Assembly: GCA_964637705.1 (NCBI GenBank)
Contig: CAZWVM010000002.1
Location: forward strand, 7,846-71,845
Direction of reading: 5' to 3'
DNA from: CAZWVM01 sp964637705
GTDB lineage: Bacteria; UBA8481
DNA: 64,000 nt
Shown here: positions 41,424 through 49,338 of the stretch, piece by piece
Layout of the letters: each line of letters begins with the position of its first letter
How positions within the stretch are numbered: position 1 is the stretch's first letter
Translations under genes and position numbers: made by a program
Notes under the pieces: model-generated
Seen by the model: only the letters and a program-made list of their open reading frames with translations
The model's database searches: none
What the model was told of the DNA's origin: nothing

Positions 41424-42017
41424 CGGCTTGAAGAAGTCGCGCCGGTCGAGCGCCGAGGCGAGGGCCTGGATGCAGTTCTCGACCTCCCCGGCCGTGGCGG
41501 GCGTGTAGTCGTAGGATTCCATCTTCGCGCCGACCTGCCGTCTCAACTCGTAGGCCGTCACCATCACCGACTGGGCGAGGTTCAGGGAACGGAAGCGCGG
41601 GGAGGTCTTGATCCGGACGAGGACATGGGCGCGGTCGAGTTCCTCGTTCTCCAGGCCCGTCCGTTCCGTGCCGAAGAGGAAGACGACCGGCCCATGCTCG
41701 GTCGCGCGCAGGGCGTCCGCGGCGGCCTCCTCGAGCCAGATGGGCGACGCCCGGTGCTCGCGGCGCCGCGCGGAGAAGCCGAAGACCCGCACCGCGCCCT
41801 CGAGAGCCTCGTCGAGCGACTCACAGCTCTTCACGCGGCCCAGCTCCCCCAGGGCTCCGGCCGCCATCATGCGCGAATGCTCGTTGATCTCGGCGTGGGG
41901 CCGGACGAGGCGCAGGGCGCCGAGTCCCATGGCCTTCACGACGCGGGCGGCGGCGCCGATGTTGCCCGAGATCATGGGGCGGACGAGCACGGGGCGGATG
42001 CGGCTGATGCGGGGCAC
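41301..42017 (-). CDS. trmJ: tRNA 2'-O-methyltransferase, TrmJ-like SPOUT family
   Basis: A 238-residue SPOUT methyltransferase. VRPMISGNIGAAARVVKAMGLG and FLFGTERTGLENEELDRA are the N-terminal and knot motifs; RSLNLAQSVMVTAYEL is the SAM-binding trefoil segment; a C-terminal helical extension ends EISLLRGMIRSLDED, as in TrmJ. It methylates position 32 of tRNAs. GTG at 42017 is the start. Its 3' end overlaps the convergent oxoamine synthase by 123 bases in codon register. It is divergent from the PHP-TPR gene. Confidence 0.92.
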   Translation of the reverse strand: MPRISRIRPVLVRPMISGNIGAAARVVKAMGLGALRLVRPHAEINEHSRMMAAGALGELGRVKSCESLDEALEGAVRVFGFSARRREHRASPIWLEEAAADALRATEHGPVVFLFGTERTGLENEELDRAHVLVRIKTSPRFRSLNLAQSVMVTAYELRRQVGAKMESYDYTPATAGEVENCIQALASALDRRDFFKPSKREMAIRRIRDLFGRATPNQNEISLLRGMIRSLDEDPVV

Positions 42018-42046
42018 TGGACTTGTCGGAACCTCTCGCGGATAAT
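42018..42046 (+). promoter_or_regulatory. Sigma-70-type promoter of the PHP-TPR gene
   Basis: TGGACT (42018-42023), 17 bases, GATAAT (42041-42046), with a predicted start near 42053 and an AAAGGA ribosome-binding site before ATG 42094. It sits in the divergent gap after the trmJ start. Confidence 0.42.
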
Positions 42047-42093
42047 GTCGTCCTGACTATCGCCGAAAGGCTCCGGATTGTAAAGGACCCGCC

Positions 42094-43797
42094 ATGAACG
42101 CCCGCTCGGGCTTCGTTCACCTGCACAACCACCTCGAGGGCTCGCATTCCGACTCCGTCCTGCGCACCTCGGCCGCCCTCGACAAGGCCGTCGCCGACGG
42201 CATGACGGCCTTCGCAGTCACCGACCACGGAGAACTCGCCGCCGTCCCGGCTCTCTTTCGCGAGGCCGCCGCGCGCGGGATCAAGCCGATCGCCGGCATG
42301 GAGGCCTACTTCGCCGAGGACGCCGCCGCGAACATCCGCGACCGCGTGAACGACCGCTATCACCTCGTCCTGCTCGCCGCCGACGCCGAGGGCTGGAGAA
42401 ACCTCGTTCGCCTCGCCACCGTCTCCTGGCGCGACAATTGCCTCATGCAGAAGCTCGGCCTCGTGGACTGGAAGCTTCTCGAGGAGTGTCACCGCGGTCT
42501 CATCTGTCTCTCCGCCTGCCTGGCCGGACCCCTCTCCTGGCCGATCGTGAAGGGCCGGCCGGCCGACGCCGAGCGGATGGCCGCGCGTTTCCGCGACATC
42601 TTCGGCGACCGCTTCTACGTCGAACTCTTCGAGCACGGAATGCCCGAGGAGAGAGAGGCGGTCGAGGGCATGCGCTCGCTGGCCCGCCGTCTTGCCCTGC
42701 CGACCGTCGTGACGAACGACTGCCATTACCTCGAGCGGGAGGACTGGATTCTGCAGGACACGCTCATCAAGACGCGTTTCGGAAAGGCCACGGAGTTCGA
42801 GCTGCCTTACCACGAGTATTTTCTGAAGACGTCCGCGGAGATGAGGAGCCTGGGTTTCCTGGACGAGGACCTCGATCGGACGCTGGAGATCGCGGAGCGG
42901 ATCTCGTTGACGGTTTCCGAGTGGGAGAGCCTGACCGGGAACGGACCGGTGGAGACGGCCTTCCTCGGCCGTTCACGGCCTCTTGAGATCCGCAAGGCCT
43001 TGGAGAAGGCCGCCGGCGCCCTTCGGCTCGACGCTGCCGACCAGGAGAGGGCGCGCAAGGCGCCGCTCGCGGAGATGGAATCCTCCCACCCTCGCGTCTT
43101 TCATGTCGCGCAGGGCATCACCGGGATGCCGATGAAACCCGAGCCGGATCTCACGCTCGTCGTGAGCGCGCCCGGCCTCTCGTCCCTGATCCCCCTGCGC
43201 CGCAGCGAGAAGATCCTCTTCACGATGTGGGACGAGGAGACCTGCCGACGGCACGGGGCGGAGATTGTGCCGGTGGAGACGGCCCCGGGGCTCCTGCCGT
43301 TCGCCCGGGCGACGGAATTGTATCTGAAGGGACTGGAGGCCCATCGCCGCCGCAAGTTCGACAAGGCGCGCTCGCTCCTCAGGCAGTCGCTCGAAGCCGA
43401 TCCCTTCTTCACCAACGCCCTCTACCAGCTCGGCCTTTCGACCTTCTACGCCGGGTTCCACGACGAGGCCATGGCGCTCCTGGAGCGCGTCCTCGAGCAG
43501 GAACCGCATTTCGAACGCCTGCCCCACCTCTATTCCTACCTCGGTTGGTGCCATTATCACCTCGGGCAGGACGAGAGGGGACTCGAGTGCTTCCGGCTCT
43601 CGACGGGGGCGAAACCGGTTCCCGGGTCTCTTCTGGGCCAGGGGCTTCTCCTGGAGCGGTTGGGCCGGGACGAGGAGGCCCGTGCGTGTCTCCTGGAGAT
43701 GGTCGAGCGCGCCCCCGCGGATCCGAAGATCGAGATGGCCCACGCGGCGCTGGAACGCCTCTCGCGTCGAGCCCCGGCCCCTCCGGCGAAACCGTGA
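42094..43797 (+). CDS. DnaE-type PHP domain fused to TPR repeats, no polymerase
   Basis: A 567-residue protein. Residues 1-285 match the PHP phosphoesterase domain of DNA polymerase III alpha in order: HLHNHLEGSHSD, FAVTDHGELAAVPALFREA, IKPIAGMEAYF, YHLVLLAADAEGWRNLVRL, LICLSACLAGPLSW, TNDCHYLEREDWILQD. Metal-ligand histidines and aspartates appear kept. The polymerase palm, fingers and OB parts are absent; instead a roughly 100-residue divergent region and then four or so TPRs (about 405-560; LYLKGLEAHRRRKFDKARSLL) follow. A role in DNA replication is unlikely. It could be a metal-dependent phosphoesterase recruited by TPR contacts; function unknown. Confidence 0.85.
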   Translation: MNARSGFVHLHNHLEGSHSDSVLRTSAALDKAVADGMTAFAVTDHGELAAVPALFREAAARGIKPIAGMEAYFAEDAAANIRDRVNDRYHLVLLAADAEGWRNLVRLATVSWRDNCLMQKLGLVDWKLLEECHRGLICLSACLAGPLSWPIVKGRPADAERMAARFRDIFGDRFYVELFEHGMPEEREAVEGMRSLARRLALPTVVTNDCHYLEREDWILQDTLIKTRFGKATEFELPYHEYFLKTSAEMRSLGFLDEDLDRTLEIAERISLTVSEWESLTGNGPVETAFLGRSRPLEIRKALEKAAGALRLDAADQERARKAPLAEMESSHPRVFHVAQGITGMPMKPEPDLTLVVSAPGLSSLIPLRRSEKILFTMWDEETCRRHGAEIVPVETAPGLLPFARATELYLKGLEAHRRRKFDKARSLLRQSLEADPFFTNALYQLGLSTFYAGFHDEAMALLERVLEQEPHFERLPHLYSYLGWCHYHLGQDERGLECFRLSTGAKPVPGSLLGQGLLLERLGRDEEARACLLEMVERAPADPKIEMAHAALERLSRRAPAPPAKP

Positions 43798-43858
43798 AAA
43801 TCCCGGTTGCGTTGGCGCGATCGGGCCGTGATGATATCGTCGGAGCGGGCGAGAAACG

Positions 43859-44317
43859 ATGATCCACGATGTCGCATTGCGCGAGTTGGTCACGCATCAC
43901 GACGAGCGCGGCTATTTTCGCGAGTTGATCCGCGTGACCGATGACTTTTTTGCGGAGGGCTTCGGCCAGTGGAGCGTCTCGCAAATGTTCACGGGCGTCA
44001 TCAAGGCCTGGCACATCCACCAGGTCCAGACCGACTGGTGGTACGTCAGCCAGGGGACGCTCAAGGTCGTCCTGCACGACCGCCGCGAGTCCTCGCCCAC
44101 CTGCGGCAAGACCCAGGAACTCCTCCTCGGCGGGACCCGTACGCCCGCGATCCTGAGAATTCCGCCCGGCGTGGCGCACGGCTGCAAGTGCCTCGAGGGT
44201 CCCGCCCTGCTCTTCTACATCACCTCGAACGTCTACAATCCGGGTGACGAGGGCCGCCTCGCCCACGACGACCCCGCGATCGGATACGACTGGCTCAAGC
44301 TTCCCAAGATCACTTGA
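43859..44317 (+). CDS. RmlC-type cupin, dTDP-4-dehydrorhamnose 3,5-epimerase-like
   Basis: A 152-residue cupin. DERGYFRELIRVTDDFF, GVIKAWHIHQVQTDWWYVSQGTLKVVLHD and LRIPPGVAHGCKCL are the usual RmlC segments, including the catalytic histidine region (AWHIHQ). It is a little shorter than classical RmlC (about 180) and may be a ketoisomerase-type relative such as FdtA or a carbohydrate epimerase. It heads a run of sugar-related genes (phosphatase, glycosyltransferase), which supports nucleotide-sugar metabolism. Confidence 0.85.
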   Translation: MIHDVALRELVTHHDERGYFRELIRVTDDFFAEGFGQWSVSQMFTGVIKAWHIHQVQTDWWYVSQGTLKVVLHDRRESSPTCGKTQELLLGGTRTPAILRIPPGVAHGCKCLEGPALLFYITSNVYNPGDEGRLAHDDPAIGYDWLKLPKIT

Positions 44318-44328
44318 CGCCTGGCGAC

Positions 44329-44961
44329 ATGGAGCTATTCCTCGTCCGTCACGGCGAGAGCGCGGACAACGTCGAGCGGCGCATCCAGGGATGGCGCGGG
44401 GGAAAACTCACGGACCGCGGCCGGGCGGAGGCGCGGGCCGCCGGCCAGGCGCTCCTGACACGCGGCCTTCTCGCGCTCTATACCTCCGATCTATCCCGCG
44501 CCGCCGAAACCGCCGGGATCATGGGGACCGAGCTGGGTCTCGCTCCCGTGCGCGAGGCGGCTTTTCGCGAGATCCGGCTGGGTCCCTGGGAGGGAAGGCT
44601 GGTCGCCGACGTCGAGGCGAACGACGGCGAGACACTGCGCGCCTGGCGCGAGGACGGGAGCCTGCCGCCTTATGACGACATCGAGCCGATCGGCGTCTTT
44701 CGGGATCGACTCGTGGAGGGACTCGAAACGGTCTCGGCGCGTCATCACGGACCGGTCGCGGTCGTCTCCCACGGAGGCGCGCTCTCGGTGATCCTCTCTC
44801 ACTTCATGGGGCTCGATGTGCGCCGGATCTGGCAGATGCCGGTCGAGAACGGGTCCGTCTCGCGGCTCGTTCGTTCGGGAGGGTCCTTTCGCGTCGTCTC
44901 ATGGAACGAAACCCTGCACCTGCCGCCGCGCGGCGGCGCGGGTTTCAACGCGCTGGGCTGA
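44329..44961 (+). CDS. Histidine phosphatase superfamily (phosphoglycerate-mutase-like) protein
   Basis: A 210-residue protein with the catalytic LVRHGESADN motif at the N-terminus, LTDRGRAEARAAGQAL, YTSDLSRAAETA, FREIRLGPWEG (acid/base glutamate) and the second histidine in VVSHGGALSVIL. This is the CobC/PhoE-like branch of the family, phosphatases rather than mutases. ATG 44329 is preferred; a TTG at 44314 overlapping the previous stop would add five residues. Substrate unknown; the neighbours suggest a sugar phosphate. Confidence 0.9.
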   Translation: MELFLVRHGESADNVERRIQGWRGGKLTDRGRAEARAAGQALLTRGLLALYTSDLSRAAETAGIMGTELGLAPVREAAFREIRLGPWEGRLVADVEANDGETLRAWREDGSLPPYDDIEPIGVFRDRLVEGLETVSARHHGPVAVVSHGGALSVILSHFMGLDVRRIWQMPVENGSVSRLVRSGGSFRVVSWNETLHLPPRGGAGFNALG

Positions 44962-44963
44962 TC

Positions 44964-46088
44964 GTGTCCTCCTGCGTCTCGGTCCTTCACGTCATCGAGT
45001 CGGGCGGCGTGGGCGGCGCCCAGCGCGCCATGCACCTGCTTCTGCGCGGCCTGGGTGAACGGGGCTTCGAGGTCGGCGCCGCCCTGCCCCGCGGCGGGGC
45101 GTTGTGGAACGAGCTCGAGCGGGACGGAATCCGTTGTCACGATCTCCCCATCGATCGACTCTACGATACGCGCACCGGGCCCGCGGTGGCGGAGTTCGTG
45201 CGCCGGCGGCGTTACGACATTGTTCACGTCCACACGCCGAAGGCCGGCATGCTCGTCCGGCGACCCGCGCGCGAAGCCGGTGCGCGCGTCGTGATGCACG
45301 TGCACGGGCTGGGCAACCGGGCTCTCCTCGAGTCGGTGCGGCTCTCCCCCTGGGCCCGGCTGCGCAAGAAGGTCCTCGTCGCCCTGGAGGCGCGCGCGGA
45401 TCGTCACACGGATCATTTCGTCTATGTTTGCGGGGCGGATCGCGCGAAGGCGGCGCCGCGACCGGAGAAGGCCTCGCTTGTCTACAACGGCGTGGATGCC
45501 GCGGAATGGGCGTGCGGCGAGCCGGAACCGGGTCGGACCGTCCTCTTTCCGGCACGCCTCTCGATCCAGAAGGATCCCGACACTCTCTTGCGCGCCCTGC
45601 GCTATTCCCTCGACCGCGGCGCCGGATTCCGGCTGCTCCTGCCGAGGGAGGGCGAGGACGCCGCGCGCGTGCTCGCCCTCATCCGCGCGTTGGACTTGGA
45701 CCGCGACGTCGAATATCTCGACCCGGCCGAGCCGATGAGGACGGCCTACGCCCGGTCCCATCTCGTGGCGCTGACGACCCACTGGGAGGGACAGCCGTTT
45801 GCCGTCCTGGAGAGCATGGCCGCGGGCCGCGCGGTGGTGGCGACCGATTGCGGCGGCATTCCCGAGACTCTCGGGGGCGCGGGATTCCTCGTTCCGCCGC
45901 GCGATCCGGCCGCGCTCGCCTCGCTCATCGACGCGCTCCTCGACGAACCCGAGCGCCTGCGCGCCGCGGCGAACCGTGCGCGAAGGCGCGTGGAGGAACA
46001 CTTCTCGCTCGAGCGGATGATGGAAGGCATCGCATCCGTCTACCGATTGCTTTTCGCCGGAGCCCTCGCCACCCGGCCGCGTCCATGA
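44964..46088 (+). CDS. GT4-family glycosyltransferase
   Basis: A 374-residue GT-B enzyme. The N-terminal half opens VLHVIESGGVGGAQRAMHLLLRGL and includes IVHVHTPKAGML; the C-terminal half has LFPARLSIQKDPDTLLRAL and the nucleotide-sugar site HWEGQPFAVLESMAAGRAVVATDCGGIPE (quoted in part: AVLESMAAGRAVV). It should transfer a sugar to a lipid or glycan acceptor at the cytoplasmic face. The GTG start is 2 bases after the phosphatase stop, and the end overlaps the small membrane-protein gene by 4 bases. Confidence 0.92.
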   Translation: MSSCVSVLHVIESGGVGGAQRAMHLLLRGLGERGFEVGAALPRGGALWNELERDGIRCHDLPIDRLYDTRTGPAVAEFVRRRRYDIVHVHTPKAGMLVRRPAREAGARVVMHVHGLGNRALLESVRLSPWARLRKKVLVALEARADRHTDHFVYVCGADRAKAAPRPEKASLVYNGVDAAEWACGEPEPGRTVLFPARLSIQKDPDTLLRALRYSLDRGAGFRLLLPREGEDAARVLALIRALDLDRDVEYLDPAEPMRTAYARSHLVALTTHWEGQPFAVLESMAAGRAVVATDCGGIPETLGGAGFLVPPRDPAALASLIDALLDEPERLRAAANRARRRVEEHFSLERMMEGIASVYRLLFAGALATRPRP

Positions 46089-46525
46089 CGTCCGGCTTCC
46101 TTTTCATGGTCGTCTGCGCCGCCGCGGCGTGGGCCAGGATGGAGGTCGAGATCGAGGGAAGGGACGGATGGGCCGCGTCGCTTCCGACATGGCGCGTCGA
46201 GTCGCATCCCCTTCTCTCGATCTTCTTCGGAGGCCGGCCCCTCACGGGATATCATGTCTGGGCCTTCACCGTGGTCTTCATCGCCCTGCATCTGCCCCTG
46301 GCGTGGATCGGCGCGTGGTCGTGGCGCGATGAACTGAGAATTCTCGCCTCGTATGCCGTCTTCTGGCTCGTCGAGGATCTGCTCTGGTTCGTCTTCAATC
46401 CGGCCTTCGGCCTGCGCCGTTTCCGCCCCGAGTTCGTGTGGTGGCACAAGAAGTGGTTCCTGGGCCTGCCGGTCGATTACTGGGTCTTCGCGTCATTCGC
46501 CGGGATGATCTTCGCATGGGTGTGA
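46085..46525 (+). CDS. Small membrane protein of unknown function
   Basis: A 146-residue protein with about four hydrophobic segments (GFLFMVVCAAAAWA, HVWAFTVVFIALHLPLAWIG, LASYAVFWLVEDLLWFVF, DYWVFASFAGMIFAW). It is notably rich in tryptophan and contains W-x-x-E-x-x-x-W-x-x-N-P. I do not recognise the family. Start and stop overlap its neighbours (4 and 10 bases), so it is translated with the glycosyltransferase and the periplasmic phosphatase and may be a membrane partner of one of them. Confidence 0.75.
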   Translation: MTSGFLFMVVCAAAAWARMEVEIEGRDGWAASLPTWRVESHPLLSIFFGGRPLTGYHVWAFTVVFIALHLPLAWIGAWSWRDELRILASYAVFWLVEDLLWFVFNPAFGLRRFRPEFVWWHKKWFLGLPVDYWVFASFAGMIFAWV

Positions 46526-47136
46526 GACCCCGGGAACGGCGCGTGCGCCGCGGCATCAGGACCTCGACCCTTTCGGCCGCTCTCCTTCTCGCGTCCATCG
46601 GCCGCGTCGGCGCGGAGCCGGTGGTCTTTGAACCGGCGCGCCGCCTCGGCGACCTGGCCGGGCTCGATAATGTCGGGGAGGTCGAACCCGGTCTTTACAG
46701 GGGAGGAACCCCCAAAACCGCGGGCTACGGGACGCTCAAGAGCCTCGGTGTGCGCACGGTCGTGTCCCTCCGGCACTATCATCACACGGCCGAGGAGAGG
46801 TCCTGTCGCGCCGCCGGCATCGATTTCATCTGGTTGAAGCTGGAGTCGAGCGATCCGCCGGATGACTCCTCGGTCAGGCGTTTCCTTCGTCTCGTCACGG
46901 ACACGTCGCTCCGGCCGCTCTACTACCACTGCTGGAGGGGAAAGGACCGGACCGGGACGATGACAGCCGCCTACCGGATGGCGGTCAAGGACTGGCCGCT
47001 CGAGAACGCCCTGGCGGAAATGGACGCTTACGGCTTCTGGCGGGGGTGGCGCGACCTGCGCCGATTCGTCGAGGAGTTTTCGGGGCGGCGGGACGAGTTC
47101 CGGCCGCCGGTTCGCGGGAAAGGGGACATGAGATGA
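46516..47136 (+). CDS. Exported tyrosine/dual-specificity-type phosphatase
   Basis: A 206-residue protein. An arginine-rich start plus hydrophobic stretch (TSTLSAALLLASIGRVGA) looks like a signal peptide. The catalytic loop HCWRGKDRTG fits the C-x5-R signature of protein tyrosine/dual-specificity and lipid phosphatases, with an upstream general-acid region around SSDPPDD and a typical opening GEVEPGLYRGG. An exported location suggests a lipid or glycan phosphate substrate, rather than cytoplasmic protein. It overlaps the glycosyltransferase gene downstream by 4 bases. Confidence 0.85.
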   Translation: MGVRPRERRVRRGIRTSTLSAALLLASIGRVGAEPVVFEPARRLGDLAGLDNVGEVEPGLYRGGTPKTAGYGTLKSLGVRTVVSLRHYHHTAEERSCRAAGIDFIWLKLESSDPPDDSSVRRFLRLVTDTSLRPLYYHCWRGKDRTGTMTAAYRMAVKDWPLENALAEMDAYGFWRGWRDLRRFVEEFSGRRDEFRPPVRGKGDMR

Positions 47137-48293
47137 ACATCCTGTACGGTGTGGTCGGAGAGGGCATGGGGCATGCCACGCGGTCCGAGGCCATCATCCG
47201 CCACCTTCTCGGGCAAGGGCATCGCGTGCTGATCGTCGCCTCCGGCAAGGCCGAACCGTACCTGCGCGGCGCCCTGGCCGGGCACGCCAACGCCGCCGTG
47301 GATGAGATCGGCGGCACGTTCATCAAGTACGCGGAGAACCGGGTCCGGCTCTGGGAAACGGTCGCCTCCCTCATGAAGGCCCTTCCCACGGCCGCGGTCA
47401 TGAACGCGCGCGAGATCATGAAGCTGAACGCTCTCGAGAAGGTTCCGGGCGAGGCGATCCAGGCCGTGGTCACGGACTTCGAATCGCTCGCCCATGCCTT
47501 CGGGAAGATGAAGGGACTGCCGATCATCAACATCGACAACCAGGGCATCATCACCCGGTGCGATCACTCGGCCCTTGCCATACCGAAGACATACGGTTTC
47601 GACAGGTTCGTCACGGACATGGTCGTCAGGTTCAAGGTCATCGACTGCGATGCCTACCTGGTGACGACGTTCTTCTTCCCGCCCGTCAAGCCCTCGTGCC
47701 GGGAGAACACCTTCCTCTTCACGCCGATCCTGCGGCCCGAGATCTACCGGGCCGGACAGTCGCTCGAGAGCGGCGAGACGAAGACGGGCGAGCACGTCCT
47801 GGTGTATCAGACGTCCGAGTCGTTCCTGGCGCTCTTGGACATTCTCAACGGGCTGGATCGGAAGGTCATCGTCTACGGCTTCGACCCGGAACGCTACCAG
47901 TCGAGGTTCCCGCGCCTGGAACTCAAGGGTCGGGATCGCGAAGGATTCTTCCGCGACCTGGCCACGGCCCGAGCGGTCGTGACGGGCGGCGGTTTCTCGC
48001 TGATGAGCGAGGCCGTGCACCTCGGGAAGCCGATTCTCTCCATCCCGATCGAGGGTCAGTTCGAACAGATCCTGAACGCCCTGTATCTCGAACACCTCGG
48101 CTACGGCGTGCACGCGGACAGCCGCCTGTTGAAGGGCGACCCGGCCGGCTTTCGCGCGAAGCTCGATTCGTTCTTCGAACGTGAATGCGAGTTCCGGGAG
48201 AGCCTGGCGAGGTATCGGGTCGAACACGGACGGACCGACAACGCGGCCATCCTCGCCAAGGTGGATGAATGCCTGGGTCGCCTGGCCGGGTGA
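47133..48293 (+). CDS. MurG/UGT-like glycosyltransferase family protein
   Basis: A 386-residue GT-B-like protein of the Glyco_trans_1_3 type. It opens MNILYGVVGEGMGHATRSEA, a nucleotide-sugar glycosyltransferase start, and has VVTGGGFSLMSEAVHLGKPILSIPI followed by EQILNALYLEHLGYG, the donor-binding half. The acceptor is unknown. It completes a five- or six-gene run from 43859 whose members overlap or nearly touch; a lipid-linked glycan pathway is the simplest reading. It converges on a radical SAM gene with a 39-base gap lacking a clear terminator. Confidence 0.88.
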   Translation: MNILYGVVGEGMGHATRSEAIIRHLLGQGHRVLIVASGKAEPYLRGALAGHANAAVDEIGGTFIKYAENRVRLWETVASLMKALPTAAVMNAREIMKLNALEKVPGEAIQAVVTDFESLAHAFGKMKGLPIINIDNQGIITRCDHSALAIPKTYGFDRFVTDMVVRFKVIDCDAYLVTTFFFPPVKPSCRENTFLFTPILRPEIYRAGQSLESGETKTGEHVLVYQTSESFLALLDILNGLDRKVIVYGFDPERYQSRFPRLELKGRDREGFFRDLATARAVVTGGGFSLMSEAVHLGKPILSIPIEGQFEQILNALYLEHLGYGVHADSRLLKGDPAGFRAKLDSFFERECEFRESLARYRVEHGRTDNAAILAKVDECLGRLAG

Positions 48294-48332
48294 CGGAACC
48301 GGCGCCGCCGCGAGCCCCGAAAAGGTGACCGC

Positions 48333-49331
48333 CTACTGTGCCTCCGCGCAGTAGCGGCAGCATTCGGGGATGCCCGCACGCGAACGGAACGCCGAGCGCA
48401 GGCGGTGGAAGTAGGCGTTCTCCCAGACCGCCGGATCGTCCCTCCAGTTCCCGTTCTCCGCGCGCGGCACCATGATGCAGTTGCAGCCCGAGACCTGGCC
48501 CAACCCGTCGGCGCGGAGGACGTGGAAGAAGGAGATGCAACTCCGGGAGAGACGGCTCTCGTCGCGCCTCACGAGGACGGGGCCCGCGATCGAGAGACGC
48601 CCGCGGTACCGCTTCTTTACCTCCGCGATCGTGTTCGCCGCCTCGACGTCGTCGTCGAAGAGACACTCGGTGGCGTCGTCGAGGCCGTAGGGGAGGTAGT
48701 TGTGCAGTTCCAGCGCCCGGAACCCGACGGAGGCGCAGAGACCGGCCGCGGCCTCCGCTCGCTCCAGGGAGCTTCTCTTCATCACGACCGAGGCCGAGAT
48801 TTCGAGATCCGGGTTCAGGGGCGCCTCGGCGGCGACGAGCCGCCGCAGGTCCTCGCACCACTCCTCGAAGAGGGACTCCCTCACCCGGGCCACGGCCTTC
48901 AATTCGGTAGCCGAAAAGGCGTGAAGGCTCACGGAGATCGAATCGAAGGCCGTGGCGATCTCGCCCCAATGCGCGCCGAAGAGGCTGCCGTTGGTGATGA
49001 CGAGCGTGCGCTTGCCGCGCGCGCGCGCGCGGCGGGCCATCGGAAGGAGATCCGGGACGAGGAAGGGCTCGCCGATGCCGACGAAGGAGACCTCGGCGAT
49101 CGACGGGTAGCGGTCGAGGAGCGTCTCGAGGTCGTCGAGCCGGAATTCGCTCCGATCTTCGTACCGGTTCGAGACGCCTGTCGAGGAGTCCTCGAGATTG
49201 CGGCTGCAGTAGGTGCAGGAGAAGTTGCACCGGTCGGTCGTGAAGACGTTGAGGACCGTCGGCCCCTCCGGCACGGGCCCGGTCTGGATCCAGCGCCGCC
49301 GCGCGCGGCGGATGAGCGATTTCAGGATCAT
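48333..49331 (-). CDS. Radical SAM protein with SPASM-like C-terminal cysteines
   Basis: A 332-residue radical SAM enzyme. The cluster motif is TDRCNFSCTYCSRN (CxxxCxxC), followed by VSFVGIGEPFL (the GGE-type SAM contact) and SVSLHAF. Near the C-terminus CISFFHVLRADG, SGCNC and CCRYC resemble a SPASM or twitch domain that holds an auxiliary iron-sulfur cluster. The reaction is unknown; SPASM proteins include peptide-modifying and anaerobic maturases. No precursor peptide was noticed nearby. It begins 8 bases after the MFS stop and is probably co-transcribed with it. Confidence 0.87.
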   Translation of the reverse strand: MILKSLIRRARRRWIQTGPVPEGPTVLNVFTTDRCNFSCTYCSRNLEDSSTGVSNRYEDRSEFRLDDLETLLDRYPSIAEVSFVGIGEPFLVPDLLPMARRARARGKRTLVITNGSLFGAHWGEIATAFDSISVSLHAFSATELKAVARVRESLFEEWCEDLRRLVAAEAPLNPDLEISASVVMKRSSLERAEAAAGLCASVGFRALELHNYLPYGLDDATECLFDDDVEAANTIAEVKKRYRGRLSIAGPVLVRRDESRLSRSCISFFHVLRADGLGQVSGCNCIMVPRAENGNWRDDPAVWENAYFHRLRSAFRSRAGIPECCRYCAEAQ

Positions 49332-49338
49332 GGCGGCT

